Part shown: piece after piece, positions 1 through 6,163 of the stretch
Layout: every line of letters starts with the position of its first letter
Numbering within the stretch: position 1 is the first letter of the stretch
Origin: Pseudomonadota bacterium
Lineage (GTDB): Bacteria; Pseudomonadota; Gammaproteobacteria; Xanthomonadales; Xanthomonadaceae
NCBI GenBank assembly: GCA_023391775.1
Contig: JAEWAG010000256.1
Location: forward strand, 1-6,163
Length of the DNA stretch: 6,163 bases
Direction: 5' to 3'
Translations under genes and position numbers: made by a program
Notes under the pieces: model-generated
Databases searched by the model: none
Seen by the model: the letters and a program-made list of their open reading frames with translations, nothing else
Told to the model about the DNA's origin: nothing

Positions 1-1142
<1,142 letters not shown>

Positions 1143-1164
1143 GGCAGTGGGATGTCCGTGGAAA

Positions 1165-1182
1165 GAGGCCGGCGGAGGCCGG
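1165..1182. repeat. Tandem GAGGCCGG pair in the presumed argD leader
   Basis: The octamer GAGGCCGG occurs at 1165-1172 and again at 1175-1182, offset by ten bases. The same stretch can fold as a short hairpin (CCGGC at 1169-1173 with GCCGG at 1178-1182). It lies just downstream of the presumed argD -10 element, at or after the expected transcription start. It could be an operator with repeats on one helical face, or chance in GC-rich DNA. It does not resemble an AT-rich ArgR box. Confidence 0.3.
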
Positions 1183-1188
1183 TGCGCC

Positions 1189-1218
1189 ATTATCCGCCTG
1201 CTTCCCCGCCCCTGCCAC
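1189..1218 (-). promoter_or_regulatory. Probable sigma-70-type promoter for argD
   Basis: Reading the minus strand, GTGGCA (1218-1213) is followed after 18 bases by GATAAT (1194-1189). These match the -35 and -10 consensus at 4/6 and 5/6. Transcription would begin near 1182, giving a leader of about 40 bases before the argD ATG. AT-rich hexamers are rare in this DNA, and this one is correctly placed in the divergent intergenic region. Confidence 0.45.
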
Positions 1219-1247
1219 GCCAGGGCCGGCGGACCGCGGCGCTCGCG

Positions 1248-1253
1248 TACCAT
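1248..1253 (+). promoter_or_regulatory. Possible -10 element for the cystathionine-synthase-like gene
   Basis: TACCAT (4/6 to TATAAT) lies 46 bases before the ATG at 1300, in the context GCGCTCGCGTACCATCGGCGG. That context loosely resembles the GCGCTCCTACAATGGCGG in front of gloA. No convincing -35 hexamer is seen. It is the only candidate in the 157-base divergent region for the plus strand, so the support is weak. Confidence 0.25.
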
Positions 1254-1299
1254 CGGCGGCTGTCGCGCCCAGGCGCCCCTGCCCCATCGACCGACCGCC

Positions 1300-2424
1300 A
1301 TGTCCCGCATCGAAACCCTCGCCGCCCGTGCCGGCAGCCGTCCCGACCCGGCCAGCGGCGCGCTGTCGCCGCCCCTGCAGCTGGCCACCACCTTCGAGCA
1401 CACGCCCGACGGGCAGCTGCCGCAAGGCTTCCTGTACCAGCGCTACGACAACCCGACCCAGCAGGAGACCGAGCAGGCACTGGCGGCGCTGGACGATGCC
1501 GCGCGCGCCCTGCTGTTTCCGACCGGCATGGCCGCCGGCGCCACCGCGCTGCAGGCCCTGCCGCCGGGCAGCCACGTGCTGCTGTGCGACGACAGCTACT
1601 TCTCATTCCGGGCGCTGGCTGCGCAGCAGTTCCCGCGCTGGGGCCTGGAATGCACCATCGTCGACTTCACCGACCTGGACGCGGTGCGTGCGGCGATGCG
1701 GCCGCAGACGGCACTGCTGTGGGCCGAAACCCCGTCCAACCCGCTGCTGAAGGTCACCGACATCGCCGCGCTGGCAGCCATTGCCCACGAGGCCGGCGCG
1801 CGCCTGCTGGTGGACAGCACCTTCGCCCCGGCGGTGATCCAGCAGCCGCTGGCGCTGGGCGCGGACATCGTCCTGCATTCGGCCACCAAGTACCTGGGCG
1901 GCCATGGCGACGTGATGGGCGGCGTGCTGGCCTTCGCCGAGGACAGCGAACATGCCGCCGCCTGCCACCAGCTGCGCCTTCTGGCCGGCGCCACCGCCTC
2001 GCCGTTCGCGGCGTGGCTGATCCTGCGCGGCATCCGCTCGCTGCCGGCGCGCATGGCCTGGCACTGCCGCAATGCGCGGGCGGTGGCGGAGTTCCTCGCC
2101 GGCCACCCGCAGGTGTCGGCCGTGCACTACCCGGGCCTGGCCTCGCACCCGCAGCACGCGGTGGCGGCGGCGCAGATGCGCGATTTCGGCGGGATGCTGT
2201 CGTTCGAAGTGGCCGGCGGCCGCGAGGCGGCGCTGGCGGTGGCCGGGCGCCTGCAGCTGTTCACCAACGCGACCTCGCTGGGTTCGACCGAATCGCTGGT
2301 CGAGCACCGCGCCTCGATCGAAGGCCCGGCCTCGACCACGCCCGGCGGCCTGCTGCGGCTGTCGGTGGGCCTGGAACATGCCGACGACCTGGTCGCCGAC
2401 CTGGAGCAGGCACTGGCCGGCTGA
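1300..2424 (+). CDS. Cystathionine gamma-synthase/lyase family PLP enzyme
   Basis: A 374-residue fold-type I PLP enzyme of the Cys/Met metabolism family, whose members carry out gamma- or beta-elimination or replacement on homoserine esters, cystathionine or methionine. Landmarks follow the E. coli MetB pattern: Tyr46 and Arg48 in YQRYDNPT (phosphate binding across the dimer), TGMAAG (75-80), Tyr100 stacking on PLP, ETPSNPLL (143-150), Asp172 in VDSTFAP, Schiff-base Lys197 in HSATKYLGGHGD, SLGSTESL (326-333), and Arg353 for the substrate carboxylate. Unusual points: DSYFSF replaces the common DxYGGT, and the loop between ESLVEH and LLRLSVG is several residues shorter than in MetB/MetC. The exact reaction therefore cannot be named. 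The frame is open back to 1111, but I start at ATG 1300 because MSRIETLAARAG matches normal family N-termini and the upstream part overlaps argD. No clear Shine-Dalgarno sequence is seen. Confidence 0.88.
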   Translation: MSRIETLAARAGSRPDPASGALSPPLQLATTFEHTPDGQLPQGFLYQRYDNPTQQETEQALAALDDAARALLFPTGMAAGATALQALPPGSHVLLCDDSYFSFRALAAQQFPRWGLECTIVDFTDLDAVRAAMRPQTALLWAETPSNPLLKVTDIAALAAIAHEAGARLLVDSTFAPAVIQQPLALGADIVLHSATKYLGGHGDVMGGVLAFAEDSEHAAACHQLRLLAGATASPFAAWLILRGIRSLPARMAWHCRNARAVAEFLAGHPQVSAVHYPGLASHPQHAVAAAQMRDFGGMLSFEVAGGREAALAVAGRLQLFTNATSLGSTESLVEHRASIEGPASTTPGGLLRLSVGLEHADDLVADLEQALAG

Positions 2425-2431
2425 GCGGCAA

Positions 2432-2456
2432 CGCGGCGCGGCCAGGCCGCGCCGCG
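2432..2456. terminator. Hairpin between convergent genes, likely bidirectional terminator
   Basis: Twelve-base arms (2432-2443 and 2445-2456) are perfect inverted repeats around a single base at 2444, so the RNA could form about ten GC pairs with a small loop. It begins eight bases after the stop codon of the cystathionine-synthase-like gene and ends eleven bases from the gloA stop at 2467. No U-tract follows on either strand, so termination may be inefficient or need Rho. The placement favours a shared terminator. Confidence 0.6.
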
Positions 2457-2466
2457 GACGCGCGGC

Positions 2467-2904
2467 TTACCAGGTACCGGTGTTGGGCATCGACGCCCAC
2501 GGCTCGGCCGGCGCCAGGGCATCACCCTTCTGCAGCAGCTCGATGGAGATCAGGTCCGGGGTGCGGACGAAGGCCATGCGGCCGTGGCGCGGCGGACGGT
2601 TGATGGTCACGCCCAGCGACTGCAGGTGCGCGCACAGCGCATAGATGTCATCGACCTCGAAGGCCAGGTGGCCGAAGTTGCGGGCGCTGCCGTACTCCTC
2701 CGGCGCCGAGCCATCCTCCGGCGGCCAGTTGTACGTCAGCTCGACCTCGGCCTCCGGGTTCTCCGGCGCGCCGAAGTACACCAGGGTGAAACGGCCGGCC
2801 TCGCTGTCCATGCGCCGGGTCTGCTTCAGGCCCAGGCCTTCGGTGAGGAAGCGGCTGGTCTTTTCCAGGTCGTGGACCCGGATCATCGCGTGCAGGTACT
2901 TCAT
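2467..2904 (-). CDS. gloA: Lactoylglutathione lyase (glyoxalase I)
   Basis: Cytoplasmic VOC-fold metalloenzyme of 145 residues. It isomerises the hemithioacetal of methylglyoxal and glutathione to S-lactoylglutathione, the first step of methylglyoxal detoxification, with GloB acting next. All four metal ligands of the family can be placed: His5 in MKYLHAMIRV, Glu55 in VELTYNW, His79 in NFGHLAFEVDD and Glu122 in ISIELLQ. These correspond to His5, Glu56, His74 and Glu122 of E. coli GloA. It is about ten residues longer than the E. coli enzyme, through an insert around 61-74 (PPEDGSAPEEYGSA) and a tail ending in EPWASMPNTGTW. The short loop lengths fit the Ni/Co-type bacterial class better than the longer Zn-type, but that is inference. 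The start at 2904 gives the canonical N-terminus. The gene follows the dehydrogenase after an 84-base gap in the same direction, with its own -10-like element. Confidence 0.95.
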   Translation of the reverse strand: MKYLHAMIRVHDLEKTSRFLTEGLGLKQTRRMDSEAGRFTLVYFGAPENPEAEVELTYNWPPEDGSAPEEYGSARNFGHLAFEVDDIYALCAHLQSLGVTINRPPRHGRMAFVRTPDLISIELLQKGDALAPAEPWASMPNTGTW

Positions 2905-2931
2905 GGTGCATCCAGGGCAAGGTGGGCCGCC

Positions 2932-2937
2932 ATTGTA
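2932..2937 (-). promoter_or_regulatory. -10 element for gloA
   Basis: On the minus strand, TACAAT (5/6 to consensus) lies 27 bases upstream of the gloA ATG, in the context GCTCCTACAATGG. Transcription would start near 2925, leaving a leader of about 20 bases. No -35 match is found at 16-19 base spacing, because that position lies inside a GC palindrome. It suggests gloA can be transcribed independently of the upstream dehydrogenase. Confidence 0.45.
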
Positions 2938-2938
2938 G

Positions 2939-2971
2939 GAGCGCGCGCGGCGACCGGGGTCGCAGGCGCTC
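2939..2971. repeat. Nested inverted repeat between the dehydrogenase and gloA
   Basis: Outer arms GAGCGC (2939-2944) and GCGCTC (2966-2971) enclose inner arms GCGACC (2950-2955) and GGTCGC (2958-2963), forming an interrupted hairpin. Read on the plus strand with its left flank, the element begins TTGTAGGAGCGC, a head style reminiscent of REP-like palindromes in pseudomonads and xanthomonads. It lies 18 bases past the dehydrogenase stop, so it may attenuate or end that transcript while adjoining the gloA -10. Copy number in the genome cannot be judged from this window. Confidence 0.45.
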
Positions 2972-2988
2972 GCAACGCAGCGTGCGGC

Positions 2989-3807
2989 TCAGTCCAGGAA
3001 CAGGTCCGGCAGCAGCGGTTGCGATGGGTCGACGGCATAGCCGGACAGGTCGGCCACGCCGGCTTCCGCCAGCACCTGGTCGTCGATCAGGAAGCGGCCG
3101 CTGAAGCCTGCGGCCGGGCGCACAAGCACCGCGTGCGCGGCGTCGGCCATGATCTCCGGCCGGCGGCCGTTGGCTCCGCTCACCCCGGGGATCATGTTCA
3201 GCGCGTCGGTGGCGATCAGGGTGCGCGGCCACAGCGCATTGACCGCCACGCCCTGCGGCCCGAATTCGGCGGCCAGTCCCAGGGTGACGAAGCTCATCCC
3301 CATCTTGGCCAGGGTGTAGCCGGTGTGCGGCCCCCACCACTTCGGGTCCAGCGAAGGTGGCGGCGCCAGGGTGAGGATGTGCGGGTTGGGCGCCTGCAGC
3401 AGGTGTGGCAGGCAGGCCTGGGCGCACAGGAAGCTGCCGCGGGCGTTGACCTGCTGCATCAGGTCGAAACGCTTCATCGGGGTGTCCAGGGTGCCGCGCA
3501 GCCAGATCGCGCTGGCGTTGTTGACCAGGATGTCGATGCCGCCGAAGGCATCGACCGTGGCCGCGACCGCGGCGCGCACCTGGTCCTCCTCGCGGATGTC
3601 GCACTTCAGCGCCAGGCCCTGCCCGCCGGCCGCATTGACCGCCTCGGCCGCGGTATGGATGGTGCCGGGCCGCCTGGGGTTGGGCACCGAGGACTTGGCG
3701 GCGATGGCGACGTTGGCGCCGTCGCGGGCCGCGCGCAGGGCGATGGCCAGGCCGATGCCGCGCGAGGCGCCGGTGATGAACAGGGTCTTGCCGGAAAGGT
3801 CGGCCAT
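2989..3807 (-). CDS. Short-chain dehydrogenase/reductase, HSDL2-like
   Basis: A 272-residue NAD(P)-dependent oxidoreductase of the SDR superfamily. The Rossmann nucleotide loop is TGASRGIG (12-19), NNAS lies at 96-99, structural Asn at 121, and the catalytic YxxxK is Tyr164/Lys168 in GYTLAKMGMS. The stretches KSSVPNPRRPGTIHTAA, DTPMKRFDLMQQVNARG, AVNALWPRT and QPLLPDLFLD closely follow human HSDL2, a peroxisomal SDR. The SCP2 lipid-binding domain found C-terminally in HSDL2 is absent and the protein ends at the SDR core. Substrate is unknown; fatty or steroid-like carbonyl compounds are a family-based guess. Oddity: where HSDL2 has Ser in ISPP, this protein has Ala148 (LAPP), with the nearest Ser at 152. 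The ATG at 3807 gives a standard N-terminus with a poor Shine-Dalgarno sequence. gloA follows in the same direction, so co-transcription is possible. Confidence 0.88.
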   Translation of the reverse strand: MADLSGKTLFITGASRGIGLAIALRAARDGANVAIAAKSSVPNPRRPGTIHTAAEAVNAAGGQGLALKCDIREEDQVRAAVAATVDAFGGIDILVNNASAIWLRGTLDTPMKRFDLMQQVNARGSFLCAQACLPHLLQAPNPHILTLAPPPSLDPKWWGPHTGYTLAKMGMSFVTLGLAAEFGPQGVAVNALWPRTLIATDALNMIPGVSGANGRRPEIMADAAHAVLVRPAAGFSGRFLIDDQVLAEAGVADLSGYAVDPSQPLLPDLFLD

Positions 3808-3836
3808 GGGGGCATTCCGCGGGAAACCAGGCGGTC

Positions 3837-3842
3837 ATTGTG
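3837..3842 (-). promoter_or_regulatory. Possible -10 element for the dehydrogenase gene
   Basis: CACAAT (4/6 to TATAAT) on the minus strand lies 29 bases before the ATG at 3807, in the context GGGCACAATGACC, giving a leader of about 23 bases. No good -35 hexamer is found. Its placement in the 130-base divergent region and its spacing resemble the gloA -10 arrangement. Confidence 0.3.
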
Positions 3843-3902
3843 CCCGGCCGTGGCCCGCCCGGAAGCAGGCACTTCAAACACGGGGGTCGGGGTTTCCTCT
3901 AC

Positions 3903-3923
3903 AGCGGGCGTTGGGGGCCCGCT
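3903..3923. promoter_or_regulatory. Inverted repeat abutting the DedA-gene -10, possible operator
   Basis: Seven-base arms AGCGGGC (3903-3909) and GCCCGCT (3917-3923) are separated by seven bases. The right arm ends two bases before the TATAAT of the divergent membrane-protein gene, so the palindrome covers the -35/-10 spacer. A dimeric regulator bound here would block RNA polymerase. Alternatively it is a REP-like palindrome, since its reverse complement begins TATAGGAGCGGGC. No regulator is identified. Confidence 0.4.
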
Positions 3924-3925
3924 CC

Positions 3926-3931
3926 TATAAT
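3926..3931 (+). promoter_or_regulatory. Consensus TATAAT -10 directly before the DedA-gene ATG
   Basis: A perfect TATAAT ends six bases before the ATG at 3938. With the usual seven-base distance from the end of the -10 to the transcription start, the first transcribed base would be the A of the ATG, implying a leaderless mRNA. No -35 match is found at 16-18 base spacing. No Shine-Dalgarno sequence precedes this ATG or the next in-frame ATG at 3953. Confidence 0.6.
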
Positions 3932-3937
3932 CCGCAG

Positions 3938-5974
3938 ATGAATTCTTCCTGGATGGAAGCCACGCTGGCGTGGATCGGGGAAAACCCCCTCCTGGCCGGC
4001 GCGGTGATCTTCGCGATCGCCTTCTGCGACGCCCTCATCGTGGTCGGGGCCGTGGTTCCGGCGCTGCCACTGCTGTTCGCGGTGGGCGTGCTGATCGGCA
4101 TGGGCGAGATCTCCGGCCCGTACGCGGTGGCCAGCGCCTCGCTGGGCGCGCTGGCCGGCGATGCCCTCAGCTACTGGGTCGGCCTGCGCTGGGGCGACCG
4201 CCTGCGCGGCGTGTGGCCGTTCAGCCGCTATCCCCAGCTGCTGGGCCGCGGCGAGAACATGTTCCGGCGCAACGCCTTCAGCGCCATCCTGGTGGCGCGC
4301 TACGTGGGTGCGATCCGCCCCTTCGTGCCGGCCATCGCCGGCATGGCGAAGATGCCGGTGCGGCGCTACCTGGTTGCCAGCGCCATCGCCTGCGTCTCCT
4401 GGGGCGTGCTGTTCCTGCTGCCGGGCTGGATGCTGGGCCAGGCCTACGACGCGGTGGCCGCGGTGGCCGGCCATCTGGTGGCGGTGCTGGGGTTGATGCT
4501 GGTGGTGATGGCCCTGGCCTGGGCCGTGGTGCTGTACACCTACCGCTGGTTCGCCGAGCATGCCGACGCCCTGCTGGGACGGGTCCTGGACTGGTCGCAC
4601 CGGCACCCCGTGCTGGGCCGCTACTCGGCGGCCGTGTTCGATCCGGGCCAGCGCCAGTCGGTGCCGCTGGCCCTGCTGGCCGTGCTGCTGCTGGCCATCG
4701 GCTGGGCCTGGTTCGCGCTGCGGCTGGTGGTGCTGGGCCATGGCGAGCCGCTGGGCTGGGACCTGGCGGTGCACGAGCTGATGCTGGCCCTGCGCAACCC
4801 GCTGGCCGACTATCCGCTGGCCGCGCTGGCCTCGCTCGGCGACTGGCCAGTGCTGGCTCCTGCCTGCGCCGCGGTACTGGTCTACTTCATCTGGCGCCGG
4901 CGCTGGATGGCCGCTGCGCACTGGCTGGCGGCATTGGCCTTCGGCCTGGCCCTGACCTGGCTGCTGGGCGCCACCATGGACGTGGTCCGTCCGCCGGCGG
5001 CCAGCAGCGGCTTCGGCTTCCCCTCCATCGCCGTGACCATGTCCACCATCGCCTTCGGCTTCTTCGCCGTGCTGATCGCACGCGAGCTGCCGGGCCGGGG
5101 GCGGGTGTGGCCCTACATGGTGTCCGGCCTGGTGGTGGCGGTGATCGGCTTCGCCCGCCTCTACCTGGGCGCGCACTGGCTCAGCGACGTGGTCGGCGGG
5201 ATGCTGCTGGGCATCGTCTGGCTGCTGGTGCTGGGCATCGCCTACCGCCGCCGCTTCAACCGCTCCTTCTGGGTCAAGCCGGTGGCGGCGGTGTTCTACG
5301 GCAGCTTCGCCCTGGCCGCGCTGTGGTACACCCCGCGCAACATCGAGGCCAAGCTGGCCAAGTTCGAGCCGCCGCGCGCGCCCGCTGTCGCCCAGGACAT
5401 GCAGGCCTGGTGGGACGCGGACTGGACCCTGCAGCCGGCCCGCCGCAACGAGTTCGACGATACCCAGCGCTGGCCGCTGGACGTGCAGGTGGCCGGCCCG
5501 CTGGAGCCGCTGCGCCAGCGCCTGGAGGCCCGCGGCTGGACGGTGCAGCCACAGGCGCGCTGGGAGCAGGCGCTGAACATGTTCGACGACGACGCCTGGC
5601 CGGCCGGCGTGCCGGTGCTGCCGGCCACCCTGGAGGCGCATACCGAGTCGCTGCTGCTGGTGCGCGAGGATGCCGCCGCCCCCGAGCGCCGCCTGGCCCT
5701 GCGCCTGTGGCCGGCGCCGGTGCAGCTGGAGCCGGGCAGCGCTCCGCTGTGGATCGGCACGGCGCAGACCCTGAACTTCAGCCCGGCCATGGGCCTGGTG
5801 GCCACCTGGCGCCCGCATCCGGACGTGGATCCGGCGCTGGAGGAAGTGCGCGCGGCGGTTGCCGATCTGCCGCATCGTACCGAGTCGCACCCGCAGTCCG
5901 GCCTGCCGACCCTGCTGCTGCGCACGGCCAGCGACGCCACAGGCGACGTGGAACCGGACGTCGACGCCGACTGA
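3938..5974 (+). CDS. DedA / PAP2-like / LssY-type C-terminal membrane fusion protein
   Basis: A 678-residue integral membrane protein with three parts. Residues ~15-205 form a DedA (SNARE-associated) domain: Asp31 before the re-entrant loop, GALAGDALSYWVGLRWG (70-86), and ARYVGAIRPFVPAIAG (120-135) with Arg121 and Arg127. DedA proteins are linked to lipid-carrier flipping and envelope integrity. Residues ~240-437 are a PAP2 phosphatase-like domain: RPP (351-353), FPS (361-363) and ARLYLGAHWLSD with Arg407, His413 and Asp417. The motif-1 Lys and the His of PSGH are missing (PSIAV at 362-366). After a last membrane helix (~446-464), residues ~500-645 resemble the LssY C-terminal domain named from a Legionella type I secretion locus; basic RRRFNR before that helix suggests it is periplasmic. 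The tail is acidic. The frame is open back to 3323, but ATG 3938 gives the normal DedA N-terminus right after a TATAAT. A role in envelope phospholipid or isoprenoid-phosphate handling is inferred. Confidence 0.87.
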   Translation: MNSSWMEATLAWIGENPLLAGAVIFAIAFCDALIVVGAVVPALPLLFAVGVLIGMGEISGPYAVASASLGALAGDALSYWVGLRWGDRLRGVWPFSRYPQLLGRGENMFRRNAFSAILVARYVGAIRPFVPAIAGMAKMPVRRYLVASAIACVSWGVLFLLPGWMLGQAYDAVAAVAGHLVAVLGLMLVVMALAWAVVLYTYRWFAEHADALLGRVLDWSHRHPVLGRYSAAVFDPGQRQSVPLALLAVLLLAIGWAWFALRLVVLGHGEPLGWDLAVHELMLALRNPLADYPLAALASLGDWPVLAPACAAVLVYFIWRRRWMAAAHWLAALAFGLALTWLLGATMDVVRPPAASSGFGFPSIAVTMSTIAFGFFAVLIARELPGRGRVWPYMVSGLVVAVIGFARLYLGAHWLSDVVGGMLLGIVWLLVLGIAYRRRFNRSFWVKPVAAVFYGSFALAALWYTPRNIEAKLAKFEPPRAPAVAQDMQAWWDADWTLQPARRNEFDDTQRWPLDVQVAGPLEPLRQRLEARGWTVQPQARWEQALNMFDDDAWPAGVPVLPATLEAHTESLLLVREDAAAPERRLALRLWPAPVQLEPGSAPLWIGTAQTLNFSPAMGLVATWRPHPDVDPALEEVRAAVADLPHRTESHPQSGLPTLLLRTASDATGDVEPDVDAD

Positions 5975-6003
5975 CGCGGCGCGACCGTCCGGGCACCTGA
6001 TAT

Positions 6004-6023
6004 GCGCGCGGTGGTACGCGCGC
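6004..6023. terminator. GC hairpin downstream of the membrane-protein gene
   Basis: Arms GCGCGCG (6004-6010) and CGCGCGC (6017-6023) with a six-base loop form a strong stem 30 bases after the stop codon at 5974. No U-tract follows. It may protect the 3' end or assist termination. The region from 5975 to the window end shows no credible gene. Confidence 0.35.
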
Positions 6024-6106
6024 GGAATCCCTCGCCCTGACCGACCGCCCGGCGTGCCGCCAGGGCCGTGGTCCCCGGCCCGTGATCCACTAACCGCGGA
6101 TATGAC

Positions 6107-6130
6107 AAAGGCCGCATCGCTGCGGCCCTT
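6107..6130. terminator. Hairpin resembling a rho-independent terminator
   Basis: GGCCGCA (6110-6116), loop TCGC, TGCGGCC (6121-6127), flanked by AAA on the left and CTT on the right, gives a tight seven-pair stem with further A-T pairing at the base. The A-rich left flank gives a short U-run on the minus strand (CCTTTG), so it may terminate a minus-strand gene entering from beyond the window; on the plus strand the U-run is poor. GGCCGCA/TGCGGCC hairpins flanked by A and T runs are a common terminator style in xanthomonads, as I recall. The last 33 bases (6131-6163) show no identifiable feature. Confidence 0.5.
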
Positions 6131-6163
6131 GCGTGACCTCTGAAAGCCCGCCCCGGTGGCAGC

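Noticed and set aside
2648..3877. A 409-codon minus-strand frame spanning gloA and the dehydrogenase, which could look like a fusion
   Set aside because: It reads both genes out of frame. The true frames give intact GloA and SDR proteins with proper starts and stops and an 84-base gap.
3323..3937. A 205-residue N-terminal extension of the DedA fusion protein
   Set aside because: It would be antisense to the dehydrogenase and would cross the TATAAT element. The DedA domain begins normally after 3938.
3899..5890. A 663-codon open frame on the minus strand opposite the DedA fusion gene
   Set aside because: It is rich in Gln, His, Arg, Gly and Ala, with no recognisable domain or hydrophobic pattern; a shadow of the membrane-protein gene.
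6063..6081. Inverted repeat GGGCC/GGCCC with a nine-base loop
   Set aside because: Five-base GC arms with a long loop are common by chance in DNA of this composition.
6102..6143. A 13-codon ORF starting at the ATG at 6102-6104 and containing the hairpin
   Set aside because: The hairpin explains its base composition, there is no ribosome binding site, and the peptide has no recognisable character.

Overview
This 6.2 kb window is chromosomal DNA of very high G+C content with densely packed, ordinary-looking housekeeping genes. Strong third-position GC bias, long spurious antisense frames, and protein sequences that read like those of Xanthomonas, Stenotrophomonas and Lysobacter suggest the family Xanthomonadaceae (Gammaproteobacteria). 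This assignment comes from recognising protein families and local style, not from a database search. I see no insertion sequence, phage gene, CRISPR array, tRNA or rRNA.

Layout, left to right. (1) Positions 1-1142, minus strand: an acetylornithine aminotransferase (ArgD type) whose last ~25-30 codons lie beyond the left edge. (2) Positions 1300-2424, plus strand: a PLP enzyme of the cystathionine gamma-synthase/lyase (Cys/Met metabolism) family, divergent from argD across a 157-base promoter region. (3) Positions 2432-2456: a near-perfect GC hairpin between two convergent genes, probably a shared terminator. (4) Positions 2467-2904, minus: glyoxalase I (gloA) with all four metal ligands. (5) Positions 2989-3807, minus: a short-chain dehydrogenase of the HSDL2-like group, upstream of gloA and in the same direction. 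(6) Positions 3938-5974, plus: a 678-residue membrane protein fusing a DedA domain, a PAP2 phosphatase-like domain and a LssY-type C-terminal domain, divergent from the dehydrogenase. (7) Positions 5975-6163: non-coding, with two hairpins.

The genes do not form one pathway. argD serves arginine biosynthesis, and its divergent neighbour probably handles sulfur amino acids. The dehydrogenase and GloA may be co-transcribed and both act on carbonyl compounds, but a -10-like element in front of gloA suggests it also has its own promoter. The DedA/PAP2/LssY protein probably acts on envelope lipids.

The most interesting points are: the PAP2 domain of the fusion protein has lost the lysine and the PSGH histidine while keeping the nucleophilic histidine motif; that gene has a perfect TATAAT six bases before its ATG, implying a leaderless mRNA; two promoters in the window share the string GCTCCTAYAAT directly abutting a GC-rich palindrome; and the dehydrogenase lacks the usual catalytic serine. 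No clearly new multi-gene system is visible.
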